Part shown: one piece after another, positions 1 through 7,604 of the stretch
How the letters are laid out: the number at the start of each line of letters is the position of its first letter
Position numbering within the stretch: position 1 is the stretch's first letter
Assembly (NCBI GenBank): GCA_021325355.1
Contig: JAJPHI010000009.1
Location: 248,001 to 312,000 of the forward strand
Length of the DNA: 64,000 bases
DNA from: Pseudomonadota bacterium
GTDB taxonomy: Bacteria; Desulfobacterota; Binatia; Binatales; Binataceae
Direction of reading: 5' to 3'
Notes under the pieces: generated by a model
What the model saw: the letters and a program-made list of their open reading frames with translations, nothing else
Databases searched by the model: none
Told to the model about the DNA's origin: nothing
Translations under genes and position numbers: made by a program

Positions 1-1
1 C

Positions 2-358
2 GTCGCGATGGCCGGCGACGGCATCAACGACGCCCCCGCGCTGGCGCAGGCTCAAGTCGGTATCGCGATGGGTACCGGCACCGATGTCGCGATGCAGAGC
101 GCGGGCATCACCCTGGTCAAGGGCGATCTGCGCGGCATCGCCAAAGCCCGGCGCCTGAGTCGCGCCACCATGCGCAATATCCGCCAGAACCTCTTCTTTG
201 CCTTTGTCTATAATGCGCTCGGCGTCCCGCTCGCGGCCGGCATTCTCTATCCGTGGCTCGGCATCCTGCTGAGCCCGATGATCGCCAGCGTGGCGATGGC
301 GCTCAGCTCGGTCTCGGTGGTCGCCAACGCTTTGCGGCTCCGTCGCCTCAGGCTGTGA
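2..358 (+). CDS. copA: Cu+-type P1B ATPase, C-terminal fragment
   Basis: This is the 3' end of a metal-transporting P-type ATPase that starts before the window. The first residues carry the hinge motif [10 protein letters not shown] of the P domain. Two membrane segments follow, containing YNALGVP and [11 protein letters not shown]. In the family, a YN pair in the seventh helix and an M-x2-SS pattern in the eighth mark Cu+/Ag+ exporters (P1B-1), so copper efflux from the cytoplasm is the likely role. The N-terminal metal-binding domain and the CPC helix are outside the window and cannot be checked. An ABC transporter gene follows 56 nt downstream. Confidence 0.88.
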   Translation, partial: VAMAGDGINDAPALAQAQVGIAMGTGTDVAMQSAGITLVKGDLRGIAKARRLSRATMRNIRQNLFFAFVYNALGVPLAAGILYPWLGILLSPMIASVAMALSSVSVVANALRLRRLRL

Positions 359-414
359 GCCTGCCCGAGTGATGGACCCGGCCGGTCCAATGCCCTAAGC
401 TGGACCTAGCCGAC

Positions 415-2184
415 ATGCGTCGCCTGTTCTCCTACGTCTGGCGCTATCGCTACTGGTATGCGCTCGGCATGCTCTGCACCCTAGCCTTCGCCGCCCTGCA
501 GATGCTGCAGCCGCTCCTGATGCGCGATGCGACCAATGCCGTCACCAGCCACCGTCCCGCCGCACTCGAGCGCTACGCCCTCCTGATGGTCGCGGTGGCG
601 GTGCTCATGGGATGTGCGCGGGCGCTTTCGCGCATCATCACCTTTAATACCGGACGCAATATCGAGTACGACCTGCGCAACGAGCTTTTCGCCCATCTGT
701 GCCGCCTCAATCCGGACTTCTATCAGCGACTGAAAACCGGCGATCTGATGTCGCGCATGATCAACGACCTGACCGCGGTGCGCATGATGCTCGGGATGGG
801 CCTGCTGAGCTTCTTCGGCACGCCTGTAACCTATCTTTTTGCCCTGCTCTTCATGGTCTCGCTGAGCGTCCGCCTCACGCTCGCGACCATCTTTCCGTAT
901 CTGCTCCTGTTCTTCGTGATTCGCTTCCTCACCCGCGCCATGATGGAACGCAGTCTCAAGGTACAGCAGGGCCTCGGTGACCTCGGCGCCAAGGTCCAGG
1001 AAAGCATCGCCGGGATTCACTTGATCAAGGCCTACACCCTCGAGGACCACGAGGCCGCCGCCTTTCGCGCGCTCAACGACCGCTACAACGACGACAACCT
1101 GGCGCTCGCGCGTGTGCGCGGCACCCTGATGCCGCTGATACGCGGCGCCGTCGCCGGTTCGATGATGATTCTGCTGACCTACGGCGGCGTCCTCATCGAA
1201 AGCGGCCGTATCTCCATCGGCGACCTCGTCGCGTTCGTCGCTTATCTCGGTCAATTGGCGTGGCCCACCGTCTCGATCGGCTGGATGCTGTCCATCTATC
1301 AGCGCGCGAAGGCCTCGATGAAGCGTCTCGAAGAGATCTTCGACGCCCAACCCGTAGCCGCCCTCGACGGTCCGGCGCTCCGCCTCGATACCGTGGGCGC
1401 GATCGAATGGGAAAACGTTTCGTTCAGTTACTTTGCCGAACATGCCGACGCTGCCAGCGGGACCCGCAACGGCGTCGTGCCCAAGAGCTGGGCGCTTCGC
1501 AATATCAACGTCAAGGTCCCTCCGGGCGGCAAACTGGCGATCGTTGGCCGCACCGGCTCCGGCAAATCCACCATGGTCAAGCTGCTCGCCCGCCTGATCG
1601 AACCAACCTCCGGCGCGGTCCGCCTCGACGGCCGCGACGTGCGCGAACTGCCGCTCGCCGCGCTGCGCAAAACTATCGGCCTCGTGCCGCAGGAACCGGT
1701 GCTGTTCTCCGACACGATCGCCCGCAATGTCGCCTTCGGTCGCCCTTCCGCTTCGGCCGAAGAGGTGTTCAGCGCGATCCGTATCGCCGGTCTCGAAGGC
1801 GATCTCGAAGTGATGCCCCGCGGTCTCCAGACCGTCGTCGGCGAGCGCGGTATGTCGCTCTCCGGCGGCCAGAAACAGCGCGTCACCATCGCCCGCCTGC
1901 TCGTCTACAATCCCGCCATCGTGGTGCTCGACGATGCTCTGTCGAGCGTCGATACCGAAACCGAAAAGGCCGTTCTGCACAGTCTCGAAGAGAGCGTCAA
2001 GGATCGCACTTCCATCGTCGTGGCCCATCGCGCCTCGACCGTGCGCGATGCCGACGAGATTATCGTGCTCGACGACGGTGAGATTGCCGAACGCGGCACG
2101 CATGAGCAGTTGATGGCGCTGCGCGGTATCTATGCCGACCTGTTCCGCCGTCAATTGCTCGAAGAGGAGTTGGCCCAGTACTAG
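415..2184 (+). CDS. ABC exporter half-transporter, MdlA/TM287-like
   Basis: A 589-residue fusion of a six-helix exporter membrane domain (about residues 1-320) and an ATPase domain. Walker A is GRTGSGKST near residue 378, the signature is LSGGQ near 481, and the H-loop is VVAHRAS. Walker B reads VVLDDALSSVD, so the catalytic glutamate is replaced by aspartate. That change is typical of one partner in heterodimeric exporters with one degenerate ATP site. The next gene starts 10 nt after the stop and encodes the matching partner. The substrate cannot be told from sequence; relatives export lipids or drugs. Confidence 0.9.
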   Translation: MRRLFSYVWRYRYWYALGMLCTLAFAALQMLQPLLMRDATNAVTSHRPAALERYALLMVAVAVLMGCARALSRIITFNTGRNIEYDLRNELFAHLCRLNPDFYQRLKTGDLMSRMINDLTAVRMMLGMGLLSFFGTPVTYLFALLFMVSLSVRLTLATIFPYLLLFFVIRFLTRAMMERSLKVQQGLGDLGAKVQESIAGIHLIKAYTLEDHEAAAFRALNDRYNDDNLALARVRGTLMPLIRGAVAGSMMILLTYGGVLIESGRISIGDLVAFVAYLGQLAWPTVSIGWMLSIYQRAKASMKRLEEIFDAQPVAALDGPALRLDTVGAIEWENVSFSYFAEHADAASGTRNGVVPKSWALRNINVKVPPGGKLAIVGRTGSGKSTMVKLLARLIEPTSGAVRLDGRDVRELPLAALRKTIGLVPQEPVLFSDTIARNVAFGRPSASAEEVFSAIRIAGLEGDLEVMPRGLQTVVGERGMSLSGGQKQRVTIARLLVYNPAIVVLDDALSSVDTETEKAVLHSLEESVKDRTSIVVAHRASTVRDADEIIVLDDGEIAERGTHEQLMALRGIYADLFRRQLLEEELAQY

Positions 2185-2194
2185 GGCCGCCGTG

Positions 2195-4036
2195 ATGGAC
2201 GACAACGTCACCGAACATCAGCTCGGCGCCTATGATTGGCGCCTGCTGCGTTTTGTCTGGAGCTTCATTCGCCCCTATCGCGCCCTGTTCTGGTGCTCGG
2301 CGCTGCTGATGCCGGTCAACGTGCTTTTTGCGCTCGGCCAGCCCTATATCTTCAAACTCACCATCGATATCTTTCTCGCTGCTCATCGCACCGCCGCGCC
2401 GCGATGGCTTGAGCCGCTGCTCCAGGCCGCCGGCACTCACGGCCTCCTCGTCATGGGCGGCCTCTACGTCATCCTGCTGCTCGGCGAAGTCACCAGCTTC
2501 TACGGTCAGTTCTACCTGATGATGATCGTCGCGCAGCGCAGCCTGTCGGATCTGCGCGTCGCCCTCTTCCGTCATATCGAACGCCTGCCGATGGCCTATT
2601 TCGATCGCACTCCCGCAGGCCGTCTGGTCAGCCGCAGCACCACCGACATCGACGCTATCAATGAAATGTTCAGCGCCGGCTCACTCACGCTGTTCATGGA
2701 TTTCCTGACCCTCGCCGGCATCATCGGCATCATGTTCCGCTTCAATGTGCGCCTGACCTTATGGGCGCTCTGCGGCATCCCGCCGCTCCTGCTGATTATC
2801 AATTTCTTCCGCGTGCGGATGCGTATCGTTTACCTGGAAATCCGCGATCGGCTCGCCGCGCTCAACTCCTATCTGTCGGAAGCCTTGAGCGGCATGGCCG
2901 TGATTCAGCTTTTCACCCACGAAAGTCAAAGCCGGACCGAGTTCGACGAGCTCAATCGCAAGAGCCGTGACGCGCAACGGACTTCGAACATCTACGACGG
3001 TATCATGTACTCGTCGGTCGAATCCCTGAGCTCCATCACCGTCGCGCTGATTCTCTGGGTCGGCGGCGGCGAAACCATCCATCGCCTGATCACCATCGGC
3101 ACCCTGGTCGCCTTTATCGATTACGCCCAGCGCTTCTTCAATCCGCTTCGCGACGTCTCCTCGAAATACACCACCCTGCTTTCCGCACTGGCCTCGGTTG
3201 AGAAGATCGAAGCCGTGATGGCGCTTCCGGAAACGATCGCGAGTCCGCCCGAACCGCGCCGTCCCACCCGCGCCTTCGGCTCGATCGTGTTCGATCACGT
3301 TTCGTTCGAGTATCGGCGCGGCGAGCCGGTCCTGCGCGATCTGAGTTTCCGCGTCGACCCCGGTCAGAAGATCGCGATCGTCGGCCCAACCGGTTCCGGC
3401 AAATCAACCATCATCAAGCTGCTCAATCGCTTCTACGACGTTACCGCCGGCCGCATCCTGGTCGAGGGTATCGACGTGCGCGAATGGGACCTGAAGGAAC
3501 TTCGCCGCGCAATCGGCCTGGTCCAGCAGGACGTCTTCCTGTTTTCCGGCCGTCTGCTCGACAACGTCCGTCTGAGTCGCACCGATCTGTCCGAAGCCCA
3601 GGTGCGCGAGGCCCTCGCCCGCGCCCAGGCGCTCCATTTCGTCGATCAGCTCCCTCATGGGCTCGACGAGGAAATCCGTGAGCGCGGCGCCAATCTCTCG
3701 GCCGGCCAGCGTCAGTTGCTCTCTTTTGCCCGCGCGCTCGCCTACGATCCGCGGATTTTGGTGATGGACGAAGCGACTTCGAGCGTCGACAGCGAAACCG
3801 AGCGACTCGTCCAGGTCGCGCTCCAGCAGTTGCTCGCTCATCGCACCGCGCTGATTATCGCCCATCGACTCTCCACCATCGAACGCGCCGATCGCATCCT
3901 CGTCCTCAGCAACGGCGTCCTGCGCGAGAGCGGCACGCACGACGAACTGCTGCGCCGCCCCGGCCTCTACCGCCGGCTCTTCGAACTGCAGTACGCCGCC
4001 CGCCCGACCTCCGCGGCCCGCGAGGCGGCAAGCTAG
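2195..4036 (+). CDS. ABC exporter half-transporter, MdlB/TM288-like
   Basis: A 613-residue exporter half with an N-terminal membrane domain and a C-terminal ATPase. Walker A is GPTGSGKST near residue 397 and Walker B is ILVMDEATSSVD near 523, with the catalytic Glu kept. The signature is LSAGQ near 501 instead of LSGGQ. In the heterodimer this weak signature would face the Glu-less Walker B of the upstream subunit and form the degenerate site. The ORF track begins further upstream inside the previous gene. I chose the ATG at 2195 because the protein then starts normally just after the upstream stop. Confidence 0.9.
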   Translation: MDDNVTEHQLGAYDWRLLRFVWSFIRPYRALFWCSALLMPVNVLFALGQPYIFKLTIDIFLAAHRTAAPRWLEPLLQAAGTHGLLVMGGLYVILLLGEVTSFYGQFYLMMIVAQRSLSDLRVALFRHIERLPMAYFDRTPAGRLVSRSTTDIDAINEMFSAGSLTLFMDFLTLAGIIGIMFRFNVRLTLWALCGIPPLLLIINFFRVRMRIVYLEIRDRLAALNSYLSEALSGMAVIQLFTHESQSRTEFDELNRKSRDAQRTSNIYDGIMYSSVESLSSITVALILWVGGGETIHRLITIGTLVAFIDYAQRFFNPLRDVSSKYTTLLSALASVEKIEAVMALPETIASPPEPRRPTRAFGSIVFDHVSFEYRRGEPVLRDLSFRVDPGQKIAIVGPTGSGKSTIIKLLNRFYDVTAGRILVEGIDVREWDLKELRRAIGLVQQDVFLFSGRLLDNVRLSRTDLSEAQVREALARAQALHFVDQLPHGLDEEIRERGANLSAGQRQLLSFARALAYDPRILVMDEATSSVDSETERLVQVALQQLLAHRTALIIAHRLSTIERADRILVLSNGVLRESGTHDELLRRPGLYRRLFELQYAARPTSAAREAAS

Positions 4037-4058
4037 TCACCCGAGGAGGATCGCGGCA

Positions 4059-4628
4059 ATGAAACTGGTCCTGATCGTCGGCAGCGTTACCCCGCCCGGC
4101 CGCCTGTCAGGCGCGGTGCGCTGGCTGCGCGATACCGCGCAGGCGACTTATCAAAGCGCGGCCGAGCTGATTGACCTGGCCGACAAACGCCTCAGCTTTG
4201 CCGATGGACGGCCGCCCGCAAGCTTCCAGGACGATACCGCGGCCGTCGTCGCCAGCGTCCACGCCGCCGACGCCGTCATAATCGCGACCCCGGTCTATCG
4301 CGGCTCCATCACCGGTGCGCTCAAAAACCTGCTGGATCATCTGCCGGTCGAGGCCCTCGCGTCCAAGCCGGTGGGAATCATCGCGATGGGAGCGACACCC
4401 CATCACTTCCTCGGTGCGGACTGGCATCTGCGCGACATCCTGGCCTGGTTCGGCGCGCTGGTCATGCCCACCAGTGTCTATCTGACCTCGGCGGATTTCG
4501 TCGAAGGCCGACTGGTTGATTCGGCGCGACAGGACCTGACCGCGCTCCTCGACGCCGCCGTAAAGCTGACCGCGCTTGCCGCACCCGGCAATTTCCTCGG
4601 GCCGCCGCCCTTCGCCGCCCGTCGTTGA
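4059..4628 (+). CDS. NADPH-dependent FMN reductase family protein
   Basis: A 189-residue flavodoxin-fold protein of the SsuE/MsuE NAD(P)H:FMN reductase type. It starts with a beta strand and phosphate loop (VLIVGSVTPPGRLSG) and has the family segment TPVYRGSITGALKNLLDHL. A GAGGAGG Shine-Dalgarno lies just upstream. Such enzymes supply reduced flavin to two-component monooxygenases, and an NtaA/DszA-type monooxygenase gene lies convergently 150 nt away, so a functional pair is plausible. It is co-directional with the ABC genes (22-nt gap) and may share their transcript. A quinone or chromate reductase role cannot be excluded. Confidence 0.82.
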   Translation: MKLVLIVGSVTPPGRLSGAVRWLRDTAQATYQSAAELIDLADKRLSFADGRPPASFQDDTAAVVASVHAADAVIIATPVYRGSITGALKNLLDHLPVEALASKPVGIIAMGATPHHFLGADWHLRDILAWFGALVMPTSVYLTSADFVEGRLVDSARQDLTALLDAAVKLTALAAPGNFLGPPPFAARR

Positions 4629-4680
4629 ATCTCAGCGGCTGCACCATCGATCGCGCGACCGATGGCCGTAACAGTGCGCC

Positions 4681-4706
4681 CGCGACCCTATAATCAAAAG
4701 GTCGCG
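4681..4706. terminator. Possible hairpin between convergent genes
   Basis: A perfect 7-bp inverted repeat (CGCGACC/GGTCGCG) with a 12-nt AT-rich loop lies between the convergent flavin reductase and monooxygenase genes. It has no T-tract, so termination is only suggested by its position. Confidence 0.3.
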
Positions 4707-4778
4707 TGGCGTGGCCTTCACTTCCGATGTGTCGCGGCGCAGCACCTCACCGCTGGTCCGCGCCCGTCGGCAGTCAGC

Positions 4779-6143
4779 TCAGGTCCATCGATGCTGCACC
4801 GCGGGATGGGGCGGGCGCAGGCGCGCGCGACCCGCTCCCATCAGCTTTTCGCGCAACGTGCCATCCTGATATTCGGTCTGCATCAGCCCGCGCCGCTGCA
4901 GCACCGGCGCCACACCTTCGACAAAATCCGCGAACGACCCGGGCGTTACCATGTATGCCAGGTTGAAGCCGTCCACACCGGCGGCAATCCAGTTCTCGAA
5001 GGTGTCGGCGAGTTGCTCCGGCGTGCCCATCAGCAACGGCCCGCCGCCGCTCAGTCCGACCAGCTTGACCAGCTCGCCCAGGGTCCATCGATGGGCCGAC
5101 GCCGGTCGCTTGAAGGATTGCGTAAGCGTGCGCACCGCATTGGTCTCGACAAACTGCAGCAGCTCGTCATCCGCGTATTTGCTGAAATCGATTCCGGCCC
5201 ATCCGCTCAACAGCGCGAGCGCGCCTTCATCCCGCACACTCTCGAGATAATCCCGGTACTTCCGCTGAACCGCCGCTTCGCTGTCCGCCGTAATCACTTT
5301 CGCATAAAGAAAGAACAGCAGGTCCGCGGGATCGCGCCCCAGCCGACCCGCCTGTAACCGCGTCTGCCGGATAAGCTCGCCCACCTTGGCGGGATTCAGT
5401 CCCGAGACGAATACGCACTCCGCGTGGCGCGCGGCAAACTCGCGCCCGCGCGGCGAGGCCCCGGCCTGAAACAGCACCGGCGTCCGTTGCGGTGACGGCT
5501 CGGCCAGATGGTAGCCGTCGCTGCGGAAGTAGCGGCCCTCATGATGGATCGCGCGCACCCGGGCGGGATCGGCGTAGATGCCGCGCGCGCGATCTTTCAC
5601 CACCGCGTCGTCCCGCCAACTGCCCTCCCACAGCTTGTAGCAGACCTCGACGTACTCTTCGGCAACGTCATAGCGCTCGTCATGCGGCAGCAGCTCGGAC
5701 TGGCCGAGGCTGCGCGCGGCGCTGTCGAGGTACGACGTTACGATATTCCACGCGATACGCCCCTTCGTCAGATGATCGAGCGTCGAAATCAGCCGCGCAA
5801 AGATAAACGGATGGTACTGCAGGGTCGAGCTGGTAAAGGCGAAGCCGAGATGCTCCGTCGCCTGCGCCATCGCCGGTATCAACAGCATCGGATCGTTGAC
5901 CGGCATCTGCGCCGCCTGCCTCAGCGCCGCTTCGGCGTTGCCGCGATAGACATCGTAGGGTCCGATCACGTCGGCCAGAAACAGCGCGTCGAAACGCCCG
6001 CGCTCGAGCAGCCGCGCCAACTCCACCCACGTGTTCAGATCCGTGTACTGCGTCATCCGATCTTCCGGGCGCACCCACAGGCCGGGCGACTGATGGACCA
6101 CGCAGTTCATATGGAAGGCGTTGAAGTAGATGCGCTTGCGCAT
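4779..6143 (-). CDS. LLM-class flavin monooxygenase, NtaA/SnaA/DszA family
   Basis: A 454-residue luciferase-like TIM-barrel protein. The N-terminus (IYFNAFHMNCVVHQSPGLW), the internal ARLISTLDHLTKGRIAWNIV and the segment VLFQAGASPRGREFAARHAE are hallmarks of the NtaA/SnaA/DszA subfamily. These enzymes use FMNH2 from a separate reductase to oxidise chelators, sulfones or similar small organics. A candidate reductase gene (4059-4628) lies next to it in convergent orientation. The substrate is not predictable. Full length for the family. Confidence 0.88.
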   Translation of the reverse strand: MRKRIYFNAFHMNCVVHQSPGLWVRPEDRMTQYTDLNTWVELARLLERGRFDALFLADVIGPYDVYRGNAEAALRQAAQMPVNDPMLLIPAMAQATEHLGFAFTSSTLQYHPFIFARLISTLDHLTKGRIAWNIVTSYLDSAARSLGQSELLPHDERYDVAEEYVEVCYKLWEGSWRDDAVVKDRARGIYADPARVRAIHHEGRYFRSDGYHLAEPSPQRTPVLFQAGASPRGREFAARHAECVFVSGLNPAKVGELIRQTRLQAGRLGRDPADLLFFLYAKVITADSEAAVQRKYRDYLESVRDEGALALLSGWAGIDFSKYADDELLQFVETNAVRTLTQSFKRPASAHRWTLGELVKLVGLSGGGPLLMGTPEQLADTFENWIAAGVDGFNLAYMVTPGSFADFVEGVAPVLQRRGLMQTEYQDGTLREKLMGAGRARLRPPHPAVQHRWT

Positions 6144-6184
6144 GGCTTTCGCTCTGGACGAGCGGCGCTTTGCCCCTCGTCGCT

Positions 6185-6718
6185 TCAGCCGAGATGTCGC
6201 AGGGCTTCGAGGACCTCGTCGGTGTGCCCGTTGACCCTGACTTTGGCAAACACTTTGCGCACGATACCGTCGCCGCCGATAATGAACGTCGTTCGCTCGA
6301 TACCCATGAATTCCCGGCCGTAGAGCGACTTCTTCTTATACACGCCGTAGGCTTTTGCAACCTTGTTGTCGGCATCGACGAGCAGCGGAAAGTTGAGCTC
6401 GTGCTTCGCGATGAATTTCTGATGGGACGTGGCGCTGTCGGCGCTCACCCCGACCACCGTGGCCCCCGCCGCGCGCAGCGCCTCGCGATTGTCGCGGAAA
6501 CTGCACGCTTCGGTCGTACATCCGGGGGTCATGTCCTTCGGATAGAAATACAGCACGAGCGGACCCTTCGCGATCAGATCCCGGAGCGCGACTTGTTTGC
6601 CGTCCTGGTCGCTCAGGACAAAGTCGGGCGCCTTTTTTCCTTCCAGCGGATGACCGCCCGTCGCGGCCTGGCGGCCGGCGCGCTGTGCCGGTTTCATCGC
6701 CTTCTTTCCGGTTGGCAT
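6185..6718 (-). CDS. bcp: Thioredoxin-dependent peroxiredoxin, Bcp/PrxQ type
   Basis: A 177-residue thiol peroxidase reducing H2O2 and organic hydroperoxides. The peroxidatic cysteine is in TPGCTTEAC (about residue 67), and a second cysteine five residues later is the PrxQ-type resolving cysteine. The start is set at the ATG at 6718 because AGGAGG sits 6 nt upstream; the longer ORF-track start lies ahead of this site. The first 25 residues are a Lys/Ala-rich extension without signal-peptide character, so the enzyme is probably cytoplasmic. It is co-directional with the di-iron protein gene upstream. Confidence 0.93.
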   Translation of the reverse strand: MPTGKKAMKPAQRAGRQAATGGHPLEGKKAPDFVLSDQDGKQVALRDLIAKGPLVLYFYPKDMTPGCTTEACSFRDNREALRAAGATVVGVSADSATSHQKFIAKHELNFPLLVDADNKVAKAYGVYKKKSLYGREFMGIERTTFIIGGDGIVRKVFAKVRVNGHTDEVLEALRHLG

Positions 6719-6811
6719 CGCATTCCTCCTGACAGGCATCAAGCGGCGCGGCGGCTGACGGCCCGCGCCTCGGCGATCGTCATCGGAGCTCCACGCTCGT
6801 TCTTCGGCCGC

Positions 6812-7534
6812 TCACCGCGTCGCGCCGCCGTGCCGCGCTTCCCACGCGTCGCCGGCCTCGCAGATACCCTGATAGAAGAGCCGCTCGCCAACCAGCGCCG
6901 ACTCGAGACCGCGCAGGATCTCCTCGCGTTCCGCGTCATGCCGCACATGGCGCAGGATCGGGGTCCACACCGATTCACCGGCGTGCTCCTCGTCGGCCTT
7001 CAGATGGTAGCGGAAAAAGAACACCTGCTCCTCGGTGAGCCCGAACGCGCGCATCCAGTTCTCCGGCCGAAAGTTGTTCTGCGGCAGGGTGCTCAGAATA
7101 AACTCGTCGAGCGAAGTCGTCAGCCATCCCGCGATCCAATGGCGCGTGCGACAGATATTTTCCCAGATTTGGAACGCGGCATCGACCAGCGGATAGGCCT
7201 CAACCGTCTCCATCTCCTCATCGCTGAGACCGATATTGCGGCCCATCTGCCGCAGGATCGCCGTGTGGCCGGTGCCGATCTGATCGTCCATCACCAGCTC
7301 CTGCCGCATCTGGCCGATCGTTTTCCGCACCACCTCGGCATCCGGACAGCGGCTGAGCCATGCCGGCCGCAGCACCGCGCTCAGCAGACGATTGCGCAGC
7401 ACGTGCTGCAATAGATACTCGCGCCCCCGTCCGCGCGTCAGCGGATCGACGAACCAGCCGATTTCCCGCCCCACCGCGAGCGTTCGTTCGGCAATTTCGT
7501 CGATCAGATTGCGCGCGTGCTGAGTTTCGTCCAT
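6812..7534 (-). CDS. Heme-oxygenase-like di-iron/TenA-PqqC family protein
   Basis: A 240-residue, mostly helical protein of the heme-oxygenase-like fold (PqqC/TenA/CADD relatives). Candidate metal ligands can be seen: D83-x6-H90, E144 in SLDEF, and H177-x3-D181-x2-H184 in YHLKADEEH. This order and spacing resemble the di-iron site of CADD-like oxidases, with Asp in place of the first Glu. That suggests an O2-activating di-iron enzyme; the substrate is unknown. It lies between a peroxiredoxin and a metal efflux operon on the same strand. The fold assignment is fairly secure; the di-iron activity is inference. Confidence 0.72.
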   Translation of the reverse strand: MDETQHARNLIDEIAERTLAVGREIGWFVDPLTRGRGREYLLQHVLRNRLLSAVLRPAWLSRCPDAEVVRKTIGQMRQELVMDDQIGTGHTAILRQMGRNIGLSDEEMETVEAYPLVDAAFQIWENICRTRHWIAGWLTTSLDEFILSTLPQNNFRPENWMRAFGLTEEQVFFFRYHLKADEEHAGESVWTPILRHVRHDAEREEILRGLESALVGERLFYQGICEAGDAWEARHGGATR

Positions 7535-7604
7535 GGCAGTCCCGAGCTTAGCGCAGTCCCGGCGCGAAGCACCACGGTCGCCGCCGCGCGGACCGCCGGT
7601 CAGC

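Noticed and set aside
481-2211. 576-codon minus-strand ORF opposite the first ABC gene
   Set aside because: Antisense to an ABC exporter with all its motifs; no domain features of its own.
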